Origin: Schumannella luteola | GTDB lineage: Bacteria > Actinomycetota > Actinomycetes > Actinomycetales > Microbacteriaceae | Direction of reading: 5' to 3' | Assembly (NCBI RefSeq): GCF_013408685.1 | Contig: NZ_JACBZY010000001.1 | Span: 620,001-684,000 of the forward strand | Length of the DNA stretch: 64,000 bases | Part shown: positions 58,129 through 64,000 of the stretch, in pieces | Numbering within the stretch: position 1 is the first letter of the stretch | Layout: every line of letters starts with the position of its first letter | Notes under the pieces: model-generated | What the model was told of the DNA's origin: nothing | Databases searched by the model: none | What the model saw: only the letters and a program-made list of their open reading frames with translations | Translations under genes and position numbers: made by a program

Positions 58129-58134
58129 TAGCAT
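58129..58134 (+). promoter_or_regulatory. -10 element TAGCAT of a leaderless promoter
   Basis: TAGCAT, six bases, then the GTG at 58141. Confidence 0.7.
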
Positions 58135-58140
58135 CCGCGC

Positions 58141-59565
58141 GTGACTCAGGCCGGCACATCCGCCCCCGCGCTGACGCGGCGACTCGGGCTCGGCGACGCC
58201 GTGATGCTCGGGCTCGGCTCGATGATCGGCGCCGGCGTCTTCGCCGTCTGGGCGCCGGTCGCGCGCACCGGGGTGGATGCGTCGCAGATCCTGCTGGCGC
58301 TGCTGATCGCCGGCGTCGTCGCGGTCGCGAACGGGCTCTCGTCAGCGCAGCTCGCCGCGCAGTACCCGACCTCCGGCGGCGCCTACGTCCCGGCGCGGGA
58401 GCGACTCGGAGCCTGGCCCGGATTCCTCGCCGGCTGGTCGTTCACGATCGGCAAGACCGCGAGCTGCGCGGCCATGGCGGCGACCTTCGCGACCTACGCG
58501 GTGCCGGCGGCGAGCGGATGGCAGCGTCCCGTCGCCGCGCTCGCGCTCCTGCTGGTGCTGGCGGTGAACCTCGGCGGGGTGACGCGCACGGCGCAGGCGG
58601 CGCGCATCCTCGTGATCCCGGTGCTCGTGATCCTCGTCGGCGTCGTGGTGGTCGCGCTGTCGACGCCCACGCCACTCGGGCCCGAGCTGTCGCCCTCCGC
58701 GCTGCCGACGCTCGAGCCCGGCTTCCCCTTCGGCGCGCCGACGACCTCGGCGGTCGACCCGACAGGCTCGCCGGTCGGCGGACCGAGCGACCTGCGATCG
58801 TCGCCGTTCGGACTCACCTGGCTGGGCGCACCCTCGCCGGGCGGCGCCGCTTCGCCGCTCGCGGTGCTCACCGCATCCGGCCTCTTCTTCTTCGCCTTCG
58901 CCGGCTACGCCCGCATCACGACCCTCGGCGAGGAGGTCGTGCGCCCGCGCCGCACGATCCCCCGCGCGGTCGTGATCGCGCTGGCGACCGTGATCGTGGT
59001 CTACCTCGCGGTCGCGATCGCGGTGCTGCACGCGCTCGAGCCGGCACGCCTGCTCACCTCGGCCGCGCCGCTCGCCGACGCGGTGTCCGCCGCCGGGCCG
59101 GTCGCCGTGATCGTGGTGACCGTCGGCGCCGCGCTCGCCTCCCTCGGAGCCCTGCTCGCCCTGGTCACCGGCGTCAGCCGCACGGCCCTCGCCATGGCCC
59201 GCACCGGAGACCTTCCCCGCGTGCTCGCCCGGGTGGATGAGCGCCGCTCGGTCCCCTGGGCCGCCGAGGTCGCGGTCGCCGTCGTCGCCGTCGCGCTCGT
59301 GCTGACGCTCGACGTGCGCTCGGTGATCGGCTTCTCGTCGTTCGGCGTGCTGCTCTACTACCTCGTCGCCAACGCGACCGCGCTGACGCAGGCGCCCGGT
59401 CACCGCTTCGTGCCCCGCGCCGTCTCGGTGCTGGGGGCGCTGGGATGCCTCGTGCTCGCCATCACTCTGCCGCCGGCGTCGGTCGTGGTCGGGGCGGGCA
59501 TGCTGCTCGCTGGCATCCTCGCCCGGCTGGTGGTGCACGCCGTCACCCGCCGAGGCACCCGCTGA
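58141..59565 (+). CDS. APC-family amino acid permease, 474 aa
   Basis: About twelve hydrophobic helices. The N-terminal signature LGLGDAVMLGLGSMIGAGVFAVWAPVA is the first-helix substrate/ion-binding segment of APC amino acid transporters, and TTLGEEVVRPRRTIPRAVVIALATVIVVYLAVAIAVL is the conserved helix-6 to helix-7 region. An unusual Pro/Ser/Gly-rich outside loop of about 50 residues (LGPELSPSALPTLEPGFPF to PSPGGAAS) lies in the middle. The substrate is not predictable. The GTG has a leaderless promoter and the gene ends 21 bases before the convergent VOC gene, with no clear terminator. Confidence 0.93.
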   Translation: MTQAGTSAPALTRRLGLGDAVMLGLGSMIGAGVFAVWAPVARTGVDASQILLALLIAGVVAVANGLSSAQLAAQYPTSGGAYVPARERLGAWPGFLAGWSFTIGKTASCAAMAATFATYAVPAASGWQRPVAALALLLVLAVNLGGVTRTAQAARILVIPVLVILVGVVVVALSTPTPLGPELSPSALPTLEPGFPFGAPTTSAVDPTGSPVGGPSDLRSSPFGLTWLGAPSPGGAASPLAVLTASGLFFFAFAGYARITTLGEEVVRPRRTIPRAVVIALATVIVVYLAVAIAVLHALEPARLLTSAAPLADAVSAAGPVAVIVVTVGAALASLGALLALVTGVSRTALAMARTGDLPRVLARVDERRSVPWAAEVAVAVVAVALVLTLDVRSVIGFSSFGVLLYYLVANATALTQAPGHRFVPRAVSVLGALGCLVLAITLPPASVVVGAGMLLAGILARLVVHAVTRRGTR

Positions 59566-59586
59566 CCCGACTCCAGCGCCCCGCGC

Positions 59587-60066
59587 TCAGCCGAGCCGCT
59601 GCGCGAGCTCGACGATGAGCCCCTCGGGGCCGCGCACGTACACGAGCCGGTAGCCGTGCGTCTCGATGACCTGGCCGAGCGGCGCGTGGCCGTGCTCGGC
59701 GACGACGGCGAGCGCCGCATCCAGGTCGTCCACCTCGAAGCAGACGTGACGCGGGCCGTGCGCGTTCGGGGCGGATGCCGCGGCCCCACCCGGCGCATCC
59801 GGACCCGCTCCGCCCGGATGCACGTAGCGCGAGAGCTCGAACGCCGAACTGCCCGGCAGAGCGACACCGTCCGCATCCACCCCGCCCGGAACCGTCAGGT
59901 AGACCATCTCGGTGCGCACGGCCTCGAGCGCGAGGAGACGAGCGAGATAGCCGCCCTCCATCTGCTGCACGGGCGAGGCCTCGAGCCCGAGCGCGACGAA
60001 GAACGCGACCGCCGCCTCGAGGTCGTCGACGTTGATGCCCACATGGTCGAAGCGCCGGATGCCCAT
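59587..60066 (-). CDS. VOC (glyoxalase/dioxygenase fold) family protein, 159 aa
   Basis: Two beta-alpha-beta-beta-beta modules are visible. The first starts IRRFDHVGINVDDLEAAVAFFVALGL (His8 at a usual metal position), the second HGPRHVCFEVDDLDAALAVVAEHGHAPLGQVIETHGYRLVYVRGPEGLIVELAQ (His in HVCFEV, Glu in IVEL). These positions can bind a divalent metal, as in glyoxalase I or methylmalonyl-CoA epimerase; the second resembles epimerase-like proteins but the substrate cannot be named. A Gly/Ala/Pro loop separates the modules. The ATG at 60066 has a leaderless promoter, which argues against the longer frame from 60204. Confidence 0.88.
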   Translation of the reverse strand: MGIRRFDHVGINVDDLEAAVAFFVALGLEASPVQQMEGGYLARLLALEAVRTEMVYLTVPGGVDADGVALPGSSAFELSRYVHPGGAGPDAPGGAAASAPNAHGPRHVCFEVDDLDAALAVVAEHGHAPLGQVIETHGYRLVYVRGPEGLIVELAQRLG

Positions 60067-60072
60067 GCGGCG

Positions 60073-60078
60073 AGGGTA
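60073..60078 (-). promoter_or_regulatory. -10 element TACCCT of a leaderless promoter for the VOC gene
   Basis: On the minus strand TACCCT, six bases, then the ATG at 60066. Confidence 0.7.
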
Positions 60079-60240
60079 GGCGCGCGGCGCCGCGGGCGAC
60101 AGGCTGGATGCGACGATCACTCCCCGACTGCATGAAAGTGTCGTCAGACTCGGCGCGCCTGTGCCCCGATCCGGGCGGGCAGTGATCCGCGCCTGACCGG
60201 GCATTTCTCCGCCGATCGTCCGCGAGGGGGCGAAGCCGAG

Positions 60241-60268
60241 CGCCGCTGGGAGAAACCCGGAAGCGGCG
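60241..60268 (+). other. Hairpin upstream of the exopolysaccharide-like operon
   Basis: CGCCGCT (60241-60247) pairs with AGCGGCG (60262-60268), and inside it GGG pairs with CCC around AGAAA. It lies just upstream of a TAACTT box. If transcription started further upstream it would be a structured leader; otherwise it may be an operator. I could not match it to a known riboswitch. Confidence 0.4.
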
Positions 60269-60289
60269 GACGCCGAGCGGCATCCTGCC

Positions 60290-60295
60290 TAACTT
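60290..60295 (+). promoter_or_regulatory. Candidate -10 element TAACTT of the GT2 operon
   Basis: TAACTT lies 62 bases before the ATG at 60358; transcription would begin near 60302. No strong -35 box is visible. Confidence 0.4.
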
Positions 60296-60357
60296 CGTGG
60301 CCATCGACCGCGCCGACAGGAGACCGCGCGACAGGCGCACCGACCGACACCGGGGGG

Positions 60358-61716
60358 ATGATCGGATTGGACCTCCAGCAGCTCTGGAATCAGCTCGCCG
60401 GCAGCCTCGGCCTGTTCATCGACGGCCTCGGCGGCGTCTTCAGCGACATCCGACCGTTCATCCCGATGGCGATCGCCGGCACGATCGTGTGGAGCATCTG
60501 GTTCGTGCGCTTCGTCATGTCGCACTCGGCGAAGCCGATCGTCAACGAGTTCTCGACCACGACCTCGATCGTGGTGCCGTCGTTCCACGAAGACCCCGAC
60601 ATCCTGCTCGACTGCCTCGAGACGTGGCGGGCGCAGGATCCGACCGAGATCATCATCGTGCTCGACGTGGCCGACCTCGAGGCCTACGACCGCATCACGG
60701 CGGTCGGGGATGCGCGGGTCACCCCGGTTCTCTACGAGCACGTCGGCAAGCGCTCGGCCCTCGGCGTGGGCATCCGCATGGCGAAGGGCGAGGTGCTGGT
60801 GCTCGTCGACAGCGACACCCGCTGGACGCCGGGGCTGCTCGACAACGTGCAGATGCCGTTCGTCGACCCGGAGGTCGGCGGGGTGAGCACGCAGCAGAAC
60901 GTGTTCCAGCGCGAGACGAGCGTGTGGCGGCGCATCGCCGACTGGATGGTCAACCTGCGCTACGCCGACTACGTGCCCGCGCAGGGCAAGGCCGGAGCCG
61001 TTGCCTGCCTCTCGGGGCGCACCGCCGCCTACCGCCGCGCGGCCGTGATGCCGGTGCTCGACCAGCTCGAGAACGAGTTCTTCCTCGGAACCCGCTGCAT
61101 CGCCGGCGACGACGGGCGCCTCACCTGGCTCGTGCTGTCGAGCGGCTACACGACCCGGCACCAGTCGTCGGCGAAGGCGCTGTCGATGTTCCCGGCCACG
61201 TTCCGCGCCTTCGTGAAGCAGCGGGTGCGCTGGAGCCGCAACAGCTTCCGCTGCTACCTGACGGCGATCTTCCAGGGCTGGCTGTTCCGCCAGCCGATCA
61301 TCACCCAGCTGACGGTGCTGCAGATCCTGCTCACCCCGGTGACGATGGGGATGAGCCTCACGTACCTGATGTTCTCGCGCCTCGATCTGACGCCGATCGG
61401 CATCGCGCTGACGCTCGGCTGGGTGCTGCTGGGCCGCGGCATCCGCGGCATCTCGCACCTGCGCCAGCACCCGCGCGATGTGCTGCTGCTGCCGCTCATG
61501 ACGCTGACCGTCATCCTCGTCGCCCTGCCGATCAAGGCGTGGGCCTTCGTGACCATGAACAAGCAGGGCTGGCTGACGCGCAAGGCGGGCCAGATCGGCG
61601 GCGACGGGCAGGATGCGGCGAGCCTCGAGCCGGCGACGGCCGTGTCGTCGACACGGTCGGCTCGCCCCGCGCCGGCTCCCGAGCGCGAGCTGGAGCCCGA
61701 GGAGGTGGCGGCATGA
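60358..61716 (+). CDS. Processive family-2 glycosyltransferase (exopolysaccharide synthase-like), 452 aa
   Basis: The ATG at 60358 follows GGGGGG. One membrane helix near residues 35-53 precedes a GT2 domain: STTTSIVVPSFHEDP, the metal-binding DSD (151-153), GDDGRLT (GDD 250-252) and the product-binding KQRVRW (287-292). The D,D,D,Q/RxxRW set is that of cellulose, hyaluronan and alginate (Alg8-type) synthases, which make and export a polymer through their own membrane channel. Three or more helices follow (about 305-400). The next two genes code for parallel beta-helix proteins of epimerase/lyase-like type, so an alginate-like or otherwise modified extracellular polymer is plausible. The stop overlaps the next start (ATGA). 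Confidence 0.9.
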   Translation: MIGLDLQQLWNQLAGSLGLFIDGLGGVFSDIRPFIPMAIAGTIVWSIWFVRFVMSHSAKPIVNEFSTTTSIVVPSFHEDPDILLDCLETWRAQDPTEIIIVLDVADLEAYDRITAVGDARVTPVLYEHVGKRSALGVGIRMAKGEVLVLVDSDTRWTPGLLDNVQMPFVDPEVGGVSTQQNVFQRETSVWRRIADWMVNLRYADYVPAQGKAGAVACLSGRTAAYRRAAVMPVLDQLENEFFLGTRCIAGDDGRLTWLVLSSGYTTRHQSSAKALSMFPATFRAFVKQRVRWSRNSFRCYLTAIFQGWLFRQPIITQLTVLQILLTPVTMGMSLTYLMFSRLDLTPIGIALTLGWVLLGRGIRGISHLRQHPRDVLLLPLMTLTVILVALPIKAWAFVTMNKQGWLTRKAGQIGGDGQDAASLEPATAVSSTRSARPAPAPERELEPEEVAA

Positions 61717-63521
61717 CCCGCCCGACGAAGAGCACCCGCACCGGCCGTTCGGGTGCCCGCACCCTCGCGATCGTGGTCGCCGTCGGCGCCGTGATCGTGA
61801 CTGTCGCGGGCATCGCCGGTCCGCCCATCGTCGGACTCATCACGCACCCCGACGGCCGCCGCGACCTGCCCTCGGCGGCGCCGGTCTCCGGCCGCGCCTA
61901 CTCCGGCGACCCGGCCAACGAGGCCGCGCTCGTGAAGCACGAGGCGCAGCGCGTGGTCGATGCGCAGGCCGCCGCGGCGACCGCCGCGGGGCGCAAGGTC
62001 GACGTGACGCGCTCGTTCCGGGTGCTGACCGACGGCAGGCCGACCCTGGTGCTGCCGGGGCGGGCGACGCCGTACACGCTCGGCGAGCTCGCATCCACCT
62101 CGCCCGATTCGGTGCGGGATGCGGGCGGCGGCGCCGTCGACGTGCTCGAGCACGTGCTCGTCACCCGCGGCGCGACCCTGCAGCTCGGCGCCGGCCAGAC
62201 CGTGCGCCTCGCGAGCGACGCGAGCGGCTTCGCGAGTCTCGTCTCGGTCGGCGGCACGATCGCGAGCGCCGGCACCGCCGAGGCGCGCACCGTGATCGAG
62301 AGCTGGGATGCCGCCGCCGGCGCCCCCGATCAGGCGACCGCCGACGGCCGCGCCTATGTTCGGGCGAACGGCGGCGCGCTGACGCTCGCGAACACGGATG
62401 CGAAGGGGCTCGGCTTCTGGAGCGGCGCGACCGGCGGACTCTCCGCCTCGCTCGCGACCGGCACGACCCGCGCGCTGAACCAGATCGGCTCGTCGACCGC
62501 GGGAACCCCCTCGGTCTCGCTCGCGCCCTCCGGCTCGGCGACGACGAGCGTGGTACTCGACGGCGTCGCGACCGACGGCAACGCCTACGGCCTCTTCCTC
62601 GACGGCGTGAGCGGCGCATCCATCACCGGCGGCACGATCGCGAACAGCCTCGTCGACGGCATCTACCTGCGCAGCTCGACCGACACGAAGATCACCGGCA
62701 CGAAGCTGACCGGCAACGCGAAGGACGGGCTGGTCGCCTCGACCGCCTCGTCGCGCCTCGTGCTCGACAAGGTCACGGCGTCGAAGAACTTCCGCAACGG
62801 CATCACGATCGACGGCCGTCCCGTCGAAGATGGACCCAACCCGAGCGGCGCCGGGGTCAAGGGCGCCGTGAAGTCGGCGACGATCACCGGCCTGACCGCG
62901 ACCGACAACCAGCGCTACGGCGTCGACGTGCTCGGCGGCTCGCGCACCACGATCTCCGGCGGATCCCTGACCGGCGGGCTCATGGGCGTCGCGCTGCGCA
63001 GCGGTGCGGCGTCGACGTCGATCGAGAAGGTCGCGATCCGCGGCCAGCAGCAGCACGGCGTCGCGGTGCTCGACGACACCCGCGGCGGCAAGCTGACGGG
63101 CAACCGCATCGACGACACCGGCATCGGCATCTACGTGCGCAACGCCGGCGCCGTGCTCACCGGCAACAAGGTGACGGATGCGGCGGTCGACGGCATCGCG
63201 CTCGTCGGCACCCTGAGCGGCACCCGCGTCACCGGCAACACGATCTCGGGCACCGGGGCAGGGGCGATCGACATCGACCGCGCCATCAACCCGCACGTCG
63301 AGAACAACATCGTCGACGGCTGGGTCGCCAGCCAGTCGCTGAGCCGCGTGATCGGCGGCATCTTCAGTCCGCTCACCGTGATCTGGTCGGCCGTGCTCGC
63401 GCTCGTCGCCTTCGCGGTGATCTACCGCCTCGGCGCCCGCGACCGGCAGCGCCAGCGGGCCCCCCTCCAGTCCTTCAGCCGCGGCGTCATGACGCGTGAA
63501 GCCGCAGGGAGCATCCGATGA
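61713..63521 (+). CDS. Membrane-tethered right-handed parallel beta-helix protein, 602 aa
   Basis: The ATG at 61713 overlaps the synthase stop. A membrane helix near 18-45 (TLAIVVAVGAVIVTVAGIAGPPIVGLI) anchors the protein. After a variable region come PbH1-type repeats at about 275-540 (GLFLDGVSGASITGGTIANSLVDGIYLRSSTDTKITGTKLTGNAKDGL, and so on), as in mannuronan C5-epimerase (AlgG) and NosD-like proteins. A second membrane helix near the C-terminus (FSPLTVIWSAVLALVAFAVIYRL) means both ends are in the membrane. It may modify the polymer made by the GT2 synthase; catalytic residues could not be assigned. The stop overlaps the next start. Confidence 0.85.
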   Translation: MTRPTKSTRTGRSGARTLAIVVAVGAVIVTVAGIAGPPIVGLITHPDGRRDLPSAAPVSGRAYSGDPANEAALVKHEAQRVVDAQAAAATAAGRKVDVTRSFRVLTDGRPTLVLPGRATPYTLGELASTSPDSVRDAGGGAVDVLEHVLVTRGATLQLGAGQTVRLASDASGFASLVSVGGTIASAGTAEARTVIESWDAAAGAPDQATADGRAYVRANGGALTLANTDAKGLGFWSGATGGLSASLATGTTRALNQIGSSTAGTPSVSLAPSGSATTSVVLDGVATDGNAYGLFLDGVSGASITGGTIANSLVDGIYLRSSTDTKITGTKLTGNAKDGLVASTASSRLVLDKVTASKNFRNGITIDGRPVEDGPNPSGAGVKGAVKSATITGLTATDNQRYGVDVLGGSRTTISGGSLTGGLMGVALRSGAASTSIEKVAIRGQQQHGVAVLDDTRGGKLTGNRIDDTGIGIYVRNAGAVLTGNKVTDAAVDGIALVGTLSGTRVTGNTISGTGAGAIDIDRAINPHVENNIVDGWVASQSLSRVIGGIFSPLTVIWSAVLALVAFAVIYRLGARDRQRQRAPLQSFSRGVMTREAAGSIR

Positions 63522-64000
63522 ACCTGAACCGCAGAACCCGCACGATCGCCCTCGCGACCGGCATCGCCGTCGTCGCCGGAGGCCTTGTCGCCGGGGCCGC
63601 CGTCGCGGCCAACGGATCGGGGGCGGCGGATGCGCGCGGCGGCTCCGCGAAGCCGGCCGCCGCATCCACCTCGCCGTCGGCGGCGGCCTCGCCGAAGAGC
63701 AGCACCGCGGCGAGCAGCACTGCGGCGAGCGCCGCCTGCGCAAGGCCCACCACCACAGTGAGCTCGGCCAAGACCCTCACCGCCGCCCTCAAGTCCGCGA
63801 AGCCCGGCGCCGTCATCAAGCTCAAGGCCGGCACCTACACAGGCGACTTCACCGGCAAGGCCGACGGCACCGCGACTCAGCCCATCACGGTCTGCGGCGC
63901 CGCGGATGCCGTCATCTCGACCGGCAGCACGAGCGACGGCTACGGCTTCCACATCGACGGCGGCGACTACTGGGTGCTCGACGGCTTCACCGTCACGAAG
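63518..64000 (+). CDS. Secreted beta-helix protein (polysaccharide lyase/epimerase-like), N-terminal part only
   Basis: The ATG at 63518 overlaps the previous stop by ATGA. The first 161 codons are present and the gene runs off the window. A signal-like segment RTIALATGIAVVAGGLVAGAAVAAN is followed by a Ser/Ala linker, then AKTLTAALKSAKPGAVIKLKAGTYTGDFTGKADGTATQPITVCGAADAVI and GYGFHIDGGDYWVLDGFTVTK. This beginning is typical of beta-helix polysaccharide lyases (PL6/chondroitinase-B-like) and DUF1565-type proteins. With the synthase and the tethered beta-helix protein it forms a three-gene operon for making or trimming an extracellular polysaccharide. Confidence 0.85.
   Translation, partial: MNLNRRTRTIALATGIAVVAGGLVAGAAVAANGSGAADARGGSAKPAAASTSPSAAASPKSSTAASSTAASAACARPTTTVSSAKTLTAALKSAKPGAVIKLKAGTYTGDFTGKADGTATQPITVCGAADAVISTGSTSDGYGFHIDGGDYWVLDGFTVTK

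Noticed and set aside
60120-60357. c-di-GMP riboswitch before the polysaccharide synthase
   Set aside because: The hairpin with GGGAGAAACCC lacks the conserved GEMM motifs and lies upstream of the probable -10 box.
1-64000. CRISPR arrays, insertion sequences, prophage, tRNA or rRNA genes
   Set aside because: Reading through the sequence and frames showed no spaced direct-repeat array, transposase, integrase or RNA-gene signature; this is not a substitute for a dedicated scan.

Overview
The window is chromosomal DNA from a very GC-rich Gram-positive actinobacterium, most like Microbacteriaceae. This rests on strong G/C third-position bias, many TANNNT promoters placed six bases before a start codon (leaderless genes), a type VII secretion (ESX-like) locus, a class-E-like LAATG wall-anchoring signal, and Opu, FluC, DtxR and ECF-sigma genes of actinobacterial type. 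No rRNA, tRNA, CRISPR array, transposase or integrase was seen. Family assignments are by recognition of motifs; no database search was possible.

Bases 1-23836 are one co-directional type VII secretion accessory/effector locus without the membrane core: the end of an ESAT-6/WXG100-like gene, a small partner, a 1025-aa PGRS-like glycine-rich protein, a YbaB/EbfC-like protein, a WXG-like protein, a giant 4010-aa protein (CpnT-type N-terminal domain, two HExxH zincin-like modules, coiled-coil tail), a 1117-aa protein with a degenerate ADP-ribosyltransferase-like end, a 268-aa protein, and a fusion of a parallel beta-helix with two EccA/CbxX-type AAA+ modules. Next comes an ATPase gene behind a 44-bp palindrome.

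Bases 25099-31812 hold a signalling cluster: an ECF sigma factor with no adjacent anti-sigma gene, a membrane-spanning Hsp70-like protein with an outside ExoP/galactose-binding-like domain, a NarL-type response regulator coupled to a pseudo-histidine kinase, and a convergent intact histidine kinase. The intergenic DNA here and up to 33.7 kb carries two new-looking families of short inverted-repeat elements (three copies of 74 bp, two of 61 bp). Two tandem FluC/CrcB genes follow, behind a candidate fluoride riboswitch; then DoxX-like, APH-like, a small membrane protein and a Tat-exported phosphoesterase.

Bases 38329-42116 encode a complete osmoprotectant ABC importer. A cation exchanger gene is translationally coupled to a DtxR/MntR regulator, with a perfect 18-bp MntR-like palindrome upstream. 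Bases 44548-53238 encode a 2896-aa lectin-tipped Ig-repeat surface protein with an LAATG anchor. Then follow an MFS exporter with its TetR regulator, small membrane and helix-bundle proteins, tandem 64-bp repeats, an amino-acid permease and a VOC protein. The window ends in an exopolysaccharide-like operon: a processive GT2 synthase followed by two beta-helix proteins, the last one cut by the window end.
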